Assembly: GCA_920105625.2 (NCBI GenBank)
Contig: OV050030.1
Coordinates: 79,263,400 to 79,327,399 of the forward strand
Direction of reading: 5' to 3'
Length of the DNA stretch: 64,000 nt
Source of the DNA: Clusia tigrina
Lineage: Eukaryota > Arthropoda > Insecta > Diptera > Clusiidae
The position numbers and the translations under genes are program-made. How positions within the stretch are numbered: the first letter of the stretch is position 1; each line of letters opens with the position of its first letter. The notes beneath the pieces were generated by a model. It was not told the origin of the DNA and made no database searches. It saw nothing but the letters and a program-made list of their open reading frames with translations. Shown here in pieces: positions 1 to 11,658 of the stretch.

Positions 1-156
1 TGACCCAGGAGAAAAGATAAATAATCTCATAAACTAGATACGTCTCCCTCAACGTGCAATAAATAATAGAATGTGAGATCTCCTTAGCACTATTTCGAAG
101 GTACATGCCCGAGCGAGGGAGGAAGAAAAAAGCTAGCAAGAGCTCTCTTTTTTAAA

Positions 157-645
157 GTGGCTGCAGAGGCAACATCAAAAAGACCACGTGATGACATTCA
201 AACGAGTCGAAGAACGCCGCTAAAGGAAAGCAAAACGTTCCATGAAGTAGCGATGAGAAAGGAAGATGTAAATTTGGATTGCGAGATAAGGGATAGTAGC
301 CCCAGCAGAACAAAAAGAGACGAAATGCAAAGAGATGAAAATTAGGTAGCTGGTAAGTATAAAGCGCAAAAAAACTAGAAAAAGAAGATAAACGACAAGC
401 CTCAAGGCCGGTAATTGCAAAAACTGGAGACAGTTCCTATAGGGATATACTGAGAGCGGTAAAAAATGGAAACCTTCAACAACATGAAGTGTGGAGAACA
501 AGGACATTACGCAAAAGATTGTGATAAGGGACCATTCTGCGTCACTTGCAAAAACAGTAGAAGGTCGAATCCAAATCATCAAAGAGGTAGACAAATTTAC
601 CTAGTAGCAGCAAAATCAGTCAAAAATAAAATTTCTGGGAATTAA
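157..645 (+). pseudogene. LINE A ORF1 (gag-like) fragment
   Basis: Nucleic-acid-binding ORF1 protein of an R1-type LINE, in pieces. A basic stretch beginning KRPRDDIQTSRR is open from 157 to 345; a SYRDILRAVKNG motif typical of R1 ORF1 follows at about 438-475. The C-terminal knuckle reads CGEQGHYAKDC at about 490-525, followed by a second cysteine pair (CVTC). The first cysteine of the CX2CX4HX4C knuckle is lost. The frame closes at about 645, just where the ORF2 endonuclease begins, the usual ORF1/ORF2 spacing. Confidence 0.65.
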
Positions 646-1560
646 TTTGAATCATTCCGAAGCGGCATAGGAAATCCTAATGCAAACGGTGAACGAAAAC
701 AAAATAGATTTCAGAAACATGGAGCAAGCTGGCAATGTGGGCCTGCGGAGACAAAACGGGGCAAGATAAGCCATTAACATGAAAATCTTACTACGCTAGC
801 GCAAAATCTATCTATATCTACAGATCTTACGTGCCACCAAGTCTCTCTCAAGTAGAATATAAAAAAATCCTTGAAGAAGTGGTTAGATATCCTATGACAA
901 CAACTTCAAATATAATAGCGGGAGATTTGATGCATGGGCTATGGAATGCGGAAGCAGAAGTACAAATCAACGTGGAGATCCGTTGTTCAAAGCTTTCTGC
1001 TTACTTGCCGTTGTGCTGCTGAATACAGGAGAAGGAATACCTTTATGCGGATGATATTACAGTGACAATAATGGCAAAGAAATTATACCAAATTTATAGC
1101 AAATGTAGAAGTGCATCACTAAGAATAAAGAACTGGCTAAAGACATCGAAGCTTCAACTTGAAGGGGAAAGAACTGAAGCAGTCTTCATTACTAGCAGAA
1201 AAATAATTGATGCCCTTGAGTGCATTTCTTATATTGTCTCACGAAGCTGTTGGAGTCATATCTAGCATAATGCCACCACACATAATGGCTCTTGAACTTA
1301 AGAGAGTATATGACACGGGCAAAAATTTCGCAGGCCTTTAATGGCAGAAGGGCGAAGGGAAGAAAGGCAGAAGAGCTTAAATGAACAGCAAAAATGCTGA
1401 GATACAGCAAGCAAAGGAAGATGATAAGATTTTAGAGAACTAAATAGCAGACAAAGTAACACCAAATAACATAGTGCCGCACATGGTCAAAATCAAGGCT
1501 GGTATGGCAAAATGAGAAAGAGAGAACTGCTAGGGGACTACAAGAACAAAGAAGAATAAA
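632..1560 (+). pseudogene. LINE A ORF2 (endonuclease/RT) fragment
   Basis: Remnant of an R1-type ORF2. The N-terminal APE-type endonuclease opens with LGINLNHSEAA-like residues at about 635-670 and continues with ENKIDF; the PPSLSQVEYKKIL and IIAGD motifs lie at about 831-930. The reverse transcriptase survives only around the catalytic YADDITV box at about 1042-1062 and the following segment that runs into FITSRK. The central RT, several hundred codons, is missing, so this is an internal deletion and not just truncation. Several stops and frame changes; no activity expected. Confidence 0.7.
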
Positions 1561-1934
1561 ACGGTTGCGGTTGAAATAAACCCCCTGAGATTTTGTAGCC
1601 AATAGGCTAAGCTACCCCTGCGATGTAATACCTAACGGTCGGGCCGCAAGACAATTCTGAATCTGAACTAAATCGAGGTATTTTTTAGTGGATTAAAGTT
1701 CCACACTACTGTAGTCTCAACAAAAAAAAACTATGGGAGTCAGCAGGTGGCGGATAGCTAAAATGCCTACATATATGTGGGTTAGCAGCGAATATTTAAT
1801 AATCAGCCCCCGACCAATAGCGGTCGAAATGGAGAGCGTACCAGAAATAGATATGGATCCCATTGAATTTTCTGCGACAGGGCTAACAGAAACCACCCTT
1901 AAATTAAGGTTCTTCCAATAGCGTTTGCTCCACA

Positions 1935-3660
1935 ATGAGTTGCTTTGAGCAGCGTCTGTTCTCCATGTTAGGAGCGCCTGCAGATTACAAAACCTGGCAG
2001 AAGGTATGCAACCACAACCAAAAAACTTGCCGGGTTGGATGGTCTTACAGGATCGAAACTTACGGTGTAGGGAATCGGATACCTAGTGAAGGGAGTAATC
2101 AAGCGGGCTCTCAGCCGTCGTTATACAGCGACCGCATGGTGGTAGCAAACTTGGCTACCGCAGCAGATATTGATACAAGTCAATTAATGAGCACCACTAT
2201 GAGTGCAGATGTAGATTCTTTTAAGAAAAGTGGTCGGCTAACACGTTCCCCGGAGAAAATCATAGTGGCGAAGCCATTTGTGCATTCGCGACCCTCACGA
2301 CCACTATAACAACAGGAAAGAGAAACCAGCAATGCCGACATTGACACCCCAGGAACTGAAAATAGAAGCTACAGCGAAGCTATCTTCAAGCATGAATTAA
2401 AAATAGTGAGTTTGAAACGATGATGAGAGGGGGTACACGGACCATCAACCGATGCGTGACCTAGTAATCATAATTGATATGCGCCGCTACAGGTAAAGGA
2501 AAATCCCACTAGGAACACACAACGGGAAGAAATGACAAATAGAAGCACACAGACATTTATTCCCTGACTCACATCAGGTGGTTGAAAAGAAGGGAGAGAC
2601 GAAAATTGCGAAAGCTAGCGTGATCGCAACAGCCACACAAGTGGCACCGAAATATCCAATCTGGAAATTAGCGGAGTATTTAATGGGTATATCTAGCAAA
2701 GACACGCCAACAAGGAACAGAGATTAATTCAGAGATTCACGGATCAGAGATTGGACTCAAGGAAAAGTAGAGTAGACATGGTTAAAAAAAGTCCCCAGCG
2801 CGTTACTGACGTGAATAAAGCGAACTAAACTCCCAGTTGTTAAGGTAAAACGGCGTGCAAGAAAATGTCAGAAATTGGGCATGATGCACTAATCATAAAA
2901 AGCGGAGAAGCCACATCGTATGCTGACCTACTAAGTAGAGTAAAGAGCGAGCTAAATTTAACGGTAAAGAGCCAAAAACCGCCAGAAGGGATCTACTAAT
3001 AGAGTTAAGGCAATTGGCTGACCCAGACAGAACATAGTATCATGTTACTATTGAAAATACTTTGGGATCGGAAGCGGAAGTGCGAATTATCACCTATGAA
3101 GTGCTAATTGAAGTAAAATACCTAAATAAGGCCACAACGAAGGAAAAGGATCTGAGAAGCACTAGCCAATAAAATCCATACATTGAATGGACTCAAATTC
3201 ACCCCAATACGGAAAGCATACTGCGGTACACAAACAGCGACAATTAACGCACCAGCGAAAACTGCTTCCCAAGTGATTGAGAAGGGCAAAGTACAAATTC
3301 GTTGGGTAGTCTGCCGAGTTCGAGAAAAAATTACCCGCCTTAGATGTGTCAAACAAATAGGATTCGGCTATACAGCATGTAAGAGCACCGAAAACTGAGC
3401 AAATAAGTGTTTCCGATGTATTGAAACTGGCCACAATGCTAAAGACTATTCCAAGGAGCTCAAATACTTCACTTGGACTCAGGAACCCAATCAAGGCTGT
3501 AACCATGCCACAAGGGGTCGACGATATTCCGAGCTCCTCGGAGCAGATGGTTCATTTAACTATGCGATGAAACAGGACTCATGAGGTAGAGCATTCCAAG
3601 TCTGTATGAATCAGCTAAAGAACAATCAAAAAATAGTGACTACATTATTACCTACACAGC
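1935..3660 (+). pseudogene. LINE B ORF1 (gag-like)
   Basis: R1-type ORF1 in decayed form. The first open stretch (1,935-2,309, 124 residues) has no recognisable fold. At about 2,890-2,960 the peptide reads SYADLLSRVKSEL, the same block as in LINE A. At about 3,100-3,400 it has the RNA-recognition-like block with EVLIEVKYLN, YCGTQTATI and IRWVVCR, typical of R1/LOA ORF1. A zinc knuckle follows at about 3,407-3,450, CFRCIETGHNAKDY, whose last cysteine has become tyrosine. Stops separate most blocks, so the protein cannot be made. Confidence 0.7.
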
Positions 3661-4850
3661 GAAACAAAGGACAAATGTGAACAGCTTGTGACAACCTGAG
3701 AGAGAACGAGGTTATCGAACCAGTTGGAAATTTGGAGACAAAAAATCACCGGAACCTGCTGGAATTTCCAATATTGCATTGAAAACTACGGTAAAACTAC
3801 TACCGGAACTATTCGTTTTTCTTTTCAATTCATACATAAAGGAAGGCACGTTGCCAGAAGCATGGAAGCACAATGTCTCGTCCTCATCCTAAAAATCAAC
3901 AAACAGCCGAATGACCCGTCTGGATACCAGCCACTGTAACATATTCGATACTGCGGAAAAGCTCTTCGAGGGGCTGACACACTCGGCTCGTTGGACACAT
4001 CATAAAAGCACTGACAAATAATAAAAATTCTGCGGTATATTTTGCAACTGATAGTGGCTTACTTCTGCAATCGAGTCCTAATATACGACACAAGAAGTAG
4101 TGAAGAACACTTTCCAGTGATTCAGGGTTGTTCCCCAAGGATAACTACTGGGACCGTTACTTTGAAACATTATTTATGACGATGTCCTAAGCGTACGAGT
4201 TCCGAAGTGGTTACCATTATTACCGTAAAACACATCGAGGAAGCTGCACAAATTGCAGAACAAACGACAGGTGGAATACGTGAATGGTTTCCTTTGGTAG
4301 AACTTAGTCTTGCAGAGCAGAATACTGAAACAATTATAATTACCAGCAGGAAAAAAATAGAGGTCACCTCATTCAAAATGGGCGAACATCAAGTTGTTAG
4401 GATACTACTGCACGCCAAGCTCTGTTTCAAGGAGCATCTGGAATATGCATGTGAAAGAGCTGCACTAGCAACTGTTATGCCTGTCTAGAATTATGCTAAA
4501 CACAAGAAAGCACGGACGAGTCAATTTTTATCTGACTCAATTCAAAAGTAGCCATGGATGATTAAGCGTACCTCCATAGTTTTCAGCACGAAAATGAGCC
4601 TGACTGCACGTACAGCTAATGTAGATAAATGGAAAATGCAGAGCATGTATTCTTCAAATGCTGGCGTTTTGAGCGAGAAAAGGTAGCACTCGCAATAACA
4701 ATTGGTGAGCAGCCTACTCCAGAAAATATAATACACCATATGCTACATTCCGAAAAAAACTAGATCGCGGTCAATAACATGACAAATATAATGATGGACC
4801 CGCTGAGACGTACAGGGCGAATGCGCCGTAATTTCCCTTCGGGCCACTAG
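3640..4850 (+). pseudogene. LINE B ORF2 reverse transcriptase fragment
   Basis: Decayed R1-type reverse transcriptase. Near 3,745-3,800 the finger/palm entry block is visible (PAGISNIALKT, normally PGLDGIPNIALK), then LPEAWK, then VVPQG at about 4,128-4,140. No clean catalytic aspartate pair remains. The C-terminal end carries DAEHVFF-type residues with a cysteine (KCWRFERE) at about 4,630-4,680, the zinc-like tail of R1 ORF2. The endonuclease is missing between ORF1 and RT. At least ten stops or shifts. Confidence 0.68.
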
Positions 4851-5400
4851 AAAAGAGCTTTGAGCTCCTCCCCCGCGATGTAATACCAGGTTGCAGTTCC
4901 CTCGAGGAAACAGGGACTGTAAGAGGTAGTTATTTAGTGGGTCAGAATCTCACGCTGCTGGCGCAGCTGGTGCCTATGAAACTTTTTCCACCTCATAAAA
5001 ACAATTAAACAAAAAAAAAACCACACACACAATTATTCTGTGGCTGCCTGTCGACCAACAATCACTACAAGAAGTGCATAAGATGTGGTATTTAAAAGGT
5101 AATGTAATAGAGCGGCAGAGAAACTTATACTAGATTTTGCACTTACTCAGGAAACTTTCATTGCGGCCTGGACTAAGTTTAACACAGATATATAATAAGA
5201 AAAGTATGTTAGTCTCAAAATTAATTTTGCGAATTTTTTATTAGCTTTCTACGAACTCAAAAATATGTTCAATTAAAAATCTGCGTGACACAAGCCGGGA
5301 GTGTATTTTGCAAATAAACAATCTAAACTTAGACAAGAAATCATGGGACCATATACATTATTACATTATTACTATTACATGTACTGATCAACAACATGCG

Positions 5401-5559
5401 TTACGAGCAGCCTATCTTGAAGCTCAGGGATTTAAAAAATCTAAAGGATTTCTTGGCCTTCTTGGATAACTTATTCCAACCACTGGAAGCAATTGGAGAT
5501 AGAGAAAACGAATCATCATTGGCTGCATCAAAATCCTGTTCACCCATAACCAATTCCAT
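5401..5559 (-). CDS. Orphan short ORF, 52 residues, unknown
   Basis: A 52-residue ORF on - begins MELVMGEQDFDAANDDSF and ends with a lysine-rich segment (KKAKKSFRFFKSLSFK). The context before ATG is AACA. The acidic start followed by SPIASS and a basic helix resembles the N-terminus of some LINE ORF1 proteins, but I cannot name a family. It ends at TAA with no obvious continuation, so it may be the first part of a lost element. Low confidence that it is expressed. Confidence 0.25.
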   Translation of the reverse strand: MELVMGEQDFDAANDDSFSLSPIASSGWNKLSKKAKKSFRFFKSLSFKIGCS

Positions 5560-6018
5560 TGTTTTAAGAAGGATCATACTTCAAGGCCATGCACATCACT
5601 TGATGCAAAACTACCATGAAAAAAACGATACAACAACAGAAAAAAATTTATATATTTATATAGTCAAAAATACCAGCGACGCAAATTAAATATTAAATAT
5701 TGTGAATTGCATATTACACAATTTATAATTGAAACTATTTTATTAAATACATACCTTCAAGAATGCAGTAGAACTGTCCAATTTCTTTTAAAATTGGAGT
5801 TGTAATTTAAAAACCCTAAAAATATATTTTATTGCATTTTTAGATTTAATTTATTAATGAAATAAACAACTGCTATCGTTAATTTTCAATACAAAAATGA
5901 GCAAGTCTGTAAATTACAGTTCTAAATGTCAAAACTGAATATAAACTGAACTGTCAAATTTTCTAGTGGAGATAGTTCACAAAATGAACTTGAATTTTTG
6001 TTACCGCACCACTAGAAT

Positions 6019-6085
6019 GATGCAATGTGGTGGCCGCGGCTAGCTCACAGCAATGGTCGTGGTCCTTAAGCCGCCACACTGCATC
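6019..6085. repeat. Imperfect hairpin
   Basis: The 16-base arm GATGCAATGTGGTGGC (6,019-6,034) pairs with GCCGCCACACTGCATC (6,070-6,085) apart from two positions, with a 35-base loop. It stands at the edge of the GC-richer block 6.0-7.2 kb and could be a subterminal structure of a non-autonomous DNA element. Confidence 0.55.
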
Positions 6086-8783
6086 GGGTGGGACAACACT
6101 ACAAAAAAAAACTTCAACTCACCATTTTGCCGGTTCTCAGCCGGGCATCCTCCTCCACGACGGCAAGTGAGCCCGCCCCATAATTGCCGCGTTAGCTTAA
6201 CATTTTAAACATAAATTTAAACATAACTAAACATGCTACCTTACACTTAAATAAATAACATATATACTTAATAACTTAAATAAATACCATATATACTTAT
6301 CTTAATCCTTATCTCTAGGAGGCGGACGGCCGCTTCCTTTCTCCTCAGGTATCACAACTCAGCTCCGATTCTCGAATAGGATGGGCCGGAAACAAGCAGT
6401 TATCACTTTATTCAGCACAATCACTAATCAATGCAAAATTGTACTTGAATTCAAACATTTTTTTATTTTTTTGGAACCGTTCACACTTTTATTGTATCAG
6501 AACAAATAACAGGAACAACCGACGAGACGAGAGACTATCCACACAAAATCAGACCTGCACCAACGAATATCCGCACTAGACTTTTTCTATACACGTTTCT
6601 AAACAGCGAATTCCGGACTTTGTGGCAATTTGAATATTTTCAGTACACGAATGCAAATAAGGTTATTTTTCTCTCTCAAATAAGCCTCCACAGTAAAACA
6701 CAAATTTTGATCGCGCACGGCAACAAAATTAATTGGAAACAACTTTCTTCCCAAACACTTAAACTGCACACAGACCGTTTTTTCCCTACCACTGCCTTAA
6801 ATGTTTTTTTTCCCCTTTTCTCTTGAAACCGTATTTTTCCATTTCCTCGGCCTCTTCCGCTACCGCAGCTACCTTTCTTTCGAGTTTTTACTATTCTGAG
6901 GCAGCGCCATCTCTACCTCAGAATCGTCTTTTTCGGTTTTTGACTGTCCGCATTCACTAGAAAAGCGGACAAGTGGAAGGCAGAAAAGAAGGAGAGAAGC
7001 AAAACAAACATACAGACGGTAGACGCCAAAAACCACGATCGCAACACTTTATGAGACGCTAACAGGAAGGTGCAAAAGAACTTGTGACGCAAACACAGAC
7101 TAGAGCAGATAGTGCAAAAAGTGCAAGTAGTTCTTGCGACGCCAAAAAATCTATTGAAAACATAAGATAAAAACCACAAAATTTATTCTTAAATACTCGT
7201 TGGTACATAAATCCGGAATTCTATCATTCTTCAAATTAGTTAATTATAGCATTATTTAATTTAATATAAGATATTACGTGTTTCTACTTTTTAATACATC
7301 ATTGTAGCAAAGTCAACCCGTTACCAAGCACAAGTCGTTTGAGAAACCTGTTAGAAAACGGATTATATTCGTATTTTCACCAAACTGCTTAGCGAGTTTT
7401 TAGTCGCAGGTTTGCATTTACGCCGCCAAAGTGAAATTGTACGAGTACATACAACTAAAATTATTCAAATATTTTATTAATATCTAAGTAATGTACTATG
7501 AGACCACTTAAATGTAATAAAAAGGAGAGAAAATATCCAAGAAACAAATGAGGGGTAATAACGAGGCATGAACCGAATTTGATCAGTGAGTTCACCACCT
7601 CCAGCTAGCGTAGTTTTCATGATGGATCGATTCCGGGGAGGGTTTATAGTTGATGTGTGGTTGAAAGATATCTGATGAGGACAAGTGGCGGGTCCGCAAT
7701 AACTATAAGATCTGACAACATGTCTCGATAATTCTCCTTCTGACAATTATTATGGTGGAATAACGACACATGAGCATCTACTGTGTGCAACTTGTCTGTC
7801 AATAAATTCGAGGGAAATAATCTTATTTAACATAATTTTAAAAACATAAAACATATATTTAAAATATAATTTAGAATATATATTAATAATAGTTTAGTTA
7901 ATTACGTTTTAGTTATGGTTGAAAGGGTTAGGAAATACATTCGATGGTAAACAATGTACACTTCCTCAAAATTTCATTTAAGATTCGTAACAGGTTAACT
8001 GCGACTATGTTCAGTTAGAAATAAACCGGGGCTTACTCGAGACAGCTTTGCGGAGATAATAGCAATACATACACACTTTTTTACTAATACACTCACACTT
8101 CTCTCATTGTCCTCGTCTCTGTCCCAGATTTTCCAACGACAGAAAATTCGGCAAATGATTTGATGTGAGCGGGCAATTCGGTGACTTTTCGTTGTAATTT
8201 GCAAAAAAAAGCAATACATAACCGCCAAAGATCGCTCAATTTGGAATAATTCATTTTAATTTGGAGATTTTGGTAAAAGTTATTGAAATATTGTTTGGTA
8301 ATATATATAAAAACATGAAATAAATTTATAATTTTGCAGAGTACTCGTATATTGAATTGATAAGCAGAAAAACAGGAGGAAAAGCTGAGAAGAATGGACC
8401 TGTTCCGGGAGCATGACTTGCAGTGGAATACGAACAGCTATTGATAATTGAACTAAAAGTGTTGAGATAGAAGTGTTTGTGAACTTTTTGTCAAAAATTG
8501 TATACCGTATTTTGAAAGCATGCAACTTACGATACACTTGGCGTTCCCCCAAGGCGTATAGCGATCGCAGTTGCTTGTCGTTGATATTCACCTTTCCCAT
8601 GCCCACTTTGCATCTTCAACTAATGTGTTACTGTGCTCACAAGAATGGCGGCCATCTTATTCTGCACCGATTTGAAAAGTATTTCTTTTTAATATCAAAT
8701 AAAATACGCAAAACTACGGAAATACGAAAGAAATATATACAAAAAAATAATGCAACAATTTTTTTCATCTTCACTACTAATTA

Positions 8784-8996
8784 GGCTCTAGAAGAAATTG
8801 GAGGAGAATGCAACATGACGGAGGAATGCGTTAATAAGAAGCTCAAATCGTTGAGGAGCACGTACATAATTAAAAAGAAGAAGTTGGAGCAGAGCAAAAA
8901 GTCTGGTGTATGAGCCATCATTATTCTGGTATGGAGAGACGAGTTTCTTGGATATCTGTATTTCAACAAGGAAGTCAGAGGATAATGGTTCAAACG
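8784..8996 (+). pseudogene. MADF-domain protein fragment (Harbinger partner gene)
   Basis: PIF/Harbinger elements often carry a second gene for a Myb/MADF DNA-binding protein. Here an exon-like segment on + reads EEIGGECNMTEECVNKKLKS, then LRSTY and KKLEQSKKSG, then (after a one-base shift) SLFWYGETSFLD. These are the second and third helices of a MADF domain, with its usual KLKxLR and W-FL positions. AATTAG just before the block could be a splice acceptor, and GTAAG at about 8,996 a splice donor. The one-base frameshift at about 8,908 makes it a pseudogene. Confidence 0.65.
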
Positions 8997-9737
8997 TAAG
9001 TTTTTTGTTTTGAAATTAGATATTTACATTATAGCAAAATGCATTTAGATAATAAATTAATACTTTCCAAGCTTCGAAAATATCGAAAAAATAGTAGGGA
9101 TTTAATATGATGTATACAAATAACATTTATTGAAATAACATGATGCAATTTAACGTTTTCCTACTGAAAATCGACATCTCCATCGGGTATGCAATATCGC
9201 GATACTTCGTTCCTTATTCTGTTTGCGTGTTTGTACGAATAATACTCTTGTGGTCCATTGAAGAAAAAGTTTCTGGTTGGATGTAATTCGCTTCGGCGTT
9301 TGGTGGCACTGCTGTTTTTGTTGTCGTTCGATAATTGTGTAAAGTGCAGCATGCCACAACTTTAAGATCTACCGTGCTTGGTACCAGTTTAATTGGCCTC
9401 TCGAATATGTTAAAACGTTTAGCCAGTCTTTCAAACGAACATTCCACAACTATTCGCACGCGCCATAGCCCGTAATCCAAGGTCTCTTGTGGCACAGTCA
9501 ACATTATATTGCGATTATATGGATTCATTAAGTTTTTATCTAGACCAAAAGCGTCGTCTCCGATCAAATAAAACGGGATTTTGTTGCTCTATATGGGAAC
9601 TAATGCTGTTGGGTTTGGAACGTTTAATGAACCATTTTGCAGTCCGTTGAAGAGATGACCATCTTGGTATATTGTGCTATCTGAAGTTTTTCCATTGCAG
9701 CCCACATCCGTAAAGAGAAATGTTCCATACGCATCTA

Positions 9738-9845
9738 AGTATATTTATATGTATATGTATGTATATGCATATTTATATGTATATTTATATGTATATGTAT
9801 AATTATATGTATATGTATATGCATGTTTATATGGATATGTATATG

Positions 9846-9877
<32 letters not shown>

Positions 9878-9945
9878 TTTTATAGTATCACACATCAAGG
9901 GATTTTATATATACATATATATGTATATGTATATGAAGCAAATTG
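9738..9945. repeat. (TATATG)n-type microsatellite inside transposase
   Basis: About 200 bases of imperfect TATATG/TATG/TA repeat interrupting the Harbinger transposase reading frame. Its right part holds the inverted copies of an 18-base word (9,891-9,908 and 9,954-9,971). Confidence 0.9.
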
Positions 9946-9971
9946 GATGATACTATAAAATCCCTTGATGT
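9875..9971. repeat. Nested inverted repeat around microsatellite end
   Basis: CACATCAAGGGATTTTAT at 9,891-9,908 is the reverse complement of ATAAAATCCCTTGATGTG at 9,954-9,971. The 14-base GATTTTATAGTATC at 9,875-9,888 is also the reverse complement of 9,948-9,961. The left copy is thus a circular permutation of the right one, which suggests a fold-back or template-switch event. Confidence 0.75.
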
Positions 9972-10080
9972 GTTCCAGTTTTTGCTGGGGCTTTTATGGG
10001 AATATGCTTCCGCAATTTCCAACCATTCCGAAGCAATTTCGTCTTCGGTTGCTAGTACCTACATTTAAAGAAACAAATAA

Positions 10081-10454
10081 ATAATTTGTAGCATTAGAAA
10101 TGTATTGAATCTATACTGTGTGTATTATTTATCTACAGATATAAGTATGTATTTAAATTTGTCTTTCAGAACTTAGTAAATGATATGATAATATCAATAC
10201 AGACAAATTCGACGAAACAATTGATAAAATGGTCAACATTAGTAAGCCCACTAATGGGAATATCCATTACTAATAAACAGTAAACTGTAGTTTCGTCAGC
10301 ATATATTTATATTAAAATTTATTATTTATCTAGTTATAAAAATTAAATAAAAAATTCACTATCGATCTCTAAAATAGATACGTATACCTCTTTCCATCCC
10401 TTTTAAACTATTTCAGAAATAAACGTGATCGGACGAAAGCCATAAGGCTTATAT
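10081..10454. other. AT-rich gap
   Basis: Nothing coding is recognisable. One short inverted pair around 'cgacgaaac' and 'gtttcgtc' (10,208 and 10,290) might be a terminal repeat of the Harbinger element, but I could not pair it with a left end. Confidence 0.35.
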
Positions 10455-10496
10455 AATTTTTATACCCTTTACCTTTAAAAAAGGTAAATAGGGTAT

Positions 10497-10688
10497 TGTT
10501 AAAGAGATGTAAAAACGCACACCGTTCTCTCTGTTTTCTGTACCAACTACAACTCACTAAACTAACCTGACACTTCAAAATGTACGTCAGAAGGTTGTAA
10601 GAACAGAGAGAGAATGATAAAATTACATTTAAAAGGTATAAGAATTGAGCACAATTAATACAGGGTAGAAGCTTGAGGATCCTTAACA
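10497..10688 (-). repeat. BEL-1 3' LTR (192 bp, internally deleted)
   Basis: Direct repeat partner of 15,597-15,833. It lacks about 45 bases, including the AATAAA-bearing stretch (on -) present in the other LTR. Most other positions match, with scattered substitutions. Confidence 0.92.
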
Positions 10689-10699
10689 TTTCCGCCCAC

Positions 10700-11658
10700 C
10701 TCGTCCAGGTTGTCCAGCGGCGACATATGTGTTGGTTAGTCATGCCGCCCACCGTATTGGTCAATAGCCTTGTCATCTGTAGGTAGTACAACCAATTTCG
10801 AGATTGCACGTTTGATAACTGCAGATTGAGTACGAATCGTGGCAACTCTAACCAAGTTGTCTCCTCTATGAACATCGAGAACGCGACCCAACAACCATTG
10901 TGACGTGGGGCGCGTTCGTCTCGTATAACCACCAAATCATCGGTTCTAAGAATGGTTTTAGCTTGAGGCTCATTTTAGCTTGAGACTCATGAAGATATTC
11001 GCAACTCCAGCGGTTCCAAAAATCTTGTTGCATTTGTTGAAGCTGCTTCCACCTAGTGAGTCGGTGAGTATTAATGTCAAGTAAGTTAACCTCAGGTGGC
11101 ATCGTCAGTGGGCCGCCCACCAAAAAGTGACCGGGGGTCAGAGCGGTGCAATGGTCGGGTCGTCAGAGAGAGCTGACAGCAGCCTAGAGTTAAGCACGGC
11201 TTCAACTTGCTTTAATACGGTGACGAATTCCTCGAAAGTTAATAATGCATTACCAATGGTTCTCTTTAAGTGATGTTTCATGCATTTGACACCCGCTTCC
11301 CAGATCCCTCCGAAATTGGGCGATCCGAGCGGGATGAAATGCCATGAGACCCCATGACATGAGACCAGTTGTGCGGCGTTCAGTATGGCGTAGCACAGTC
11401 GCTGTAGATATTTTTACTGTATCCTCTTCATGCGAAAAACCGGCGCAGAGCGGCTAGAAAACATTCGGTCGTCATGTTGCTTACAAGCTCCAGATGTACG
11501 GCGCGTGTAATGAAACACACAAAAAGCGCAACATACCCTTTGTAGCTTTTATGTCCTCTGCCTTTCGTTGTGCGAATCTTGTAGGGTCCAGCGTAATCTA
11601 AACCACAATGTTGAGAAGGTTTTCCGGGACTGCAACGATGTACAGGAAGGGGTCCCAA
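10700..11658 (-). pseudogene. BEL-1 integrase region
   Basis: Integrase of the BEL/Pao polyprotein, which joins cDNA ends to the target. The core entry motif GLDYAGPY is at about 11,610, followed by GYVALFVCFITRAVHLELV, then RRFFA, where the frame is lost. [22 protein letters not shown] residues appear near 11,240-11,170 and the C-terminal DUF5641-like domain (HRLTRWKQLQQMQQDFWNRW) at 11,060-11,000. The stretch with the second aspartate is not clear. Several frameshifts; non-functional. Confidence 0.75.

Larger units (their letters stand above)
157..1730 (+). mobile_element. R1-clade LINE remnant A (internally deleted)
   Basis: Non-LTR retrotransposon on +, reduced to islands in family order: an ORF1 part with a SYRDILRAVKNG motif (about 438-475), a gag-type zinc knuckle (484-545), the start of the ORF2 endonuclease (about 632-1000), a reverse transcriptase YADD motif (about 1042-1056), then a 3' UTR ending in a run of nine A at 1722-1730. 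The order is that of R1-type LINEs; most of the RT has been deleted. The 3' UTR shares the phrase gcgatgtaatacc with the neighbouring LINE B, so both belong to related families. The 5' limit is uncertain and may lie left of the window. Dead: many stops and shifts. Confidence 0.8.
1731..5020 (+). mobile_element. R1-clade LINE remnant B
   Basis: Second LINE on +, starting directly after the A tail of LINE A and ending with ten A at 5,011-5,020. It keeps a probable 5' region, a long decayed ORF1 (about 1,935-3,660), a shortened ORF2 (about 3,640-4,850) and a 3' UTR with the same gcgatgtaatacc phrase as LINE A. The head-to-tail junction at the A tail suggests that one element inserted at the end of the other, as R1-clade LINEs can. 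The endonuclease domain of ORF2 is largely absent. Confidence 0.78.
5021..8783. other. Unassigned AT-rich intergenic stretch
   Basis: No recognisable long coding region. It holds a short orphan ORF on - (5,401-5,559), a hairpin (6,019-6,085), a more GC-rich block around 6,000-7,170 that could be a non-autonomous element or LTR remnant, and plain AT-rich DNA around 7,180-8,780. I could not find paired terminal repeats or a target-site duplication for the 6.0-7.2 kb block, so its nature stays open. Confidence 0.4.
9161..10070 (-). pseudogene. PIF/Harbinger DDE transposase, interrupted
   Basis: DDE_Tnp_4-type nuclease on -. N-terminal remains near 10,055-9,990 read EWLEIAEAY. After the microsatellite comes FTDVGCNGKTSDSTIY at about 9,720-9,670, which holds the second catalytic aspartate region. 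Then IGDDAFGL at about 9,567, the RRVVE-like block RIVVECSFERLAKRF with its glutamate at about 9,455, and ACCTLHN. The true C-terminus, ANRIRNEVSRYC to the end at 9,161, lies in another frame, so there is a shift at about 9,340. A stop also precedes IGDDAF. The GAIDGKH region has been replaced by the repeat. Inactive. Confidence 0.8.

Noticed and set aside
220..594. 124-codon frame on -
   Set aside because: It lies opposite the LINE A ORF1 blocks with zinc knuckle on +, is hydrophobic in a way typical of antisense frames, and has no motif.
3122..3506. Open frames on - opposite LINE B ORF1
   Set aside because: Shadows of the RNA-binding block and zinc knuckle on +.
8280..8784. Overlapping frames of about 105 codons on both strands
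   Set aside because: AT-rich sequence, no recognisable domain, and both frames cover the same DNA; no support for either.
9720..9950. 76-codon frame full of YMYMYI
   Set aside because: Translation of the TATATG microsatellite.
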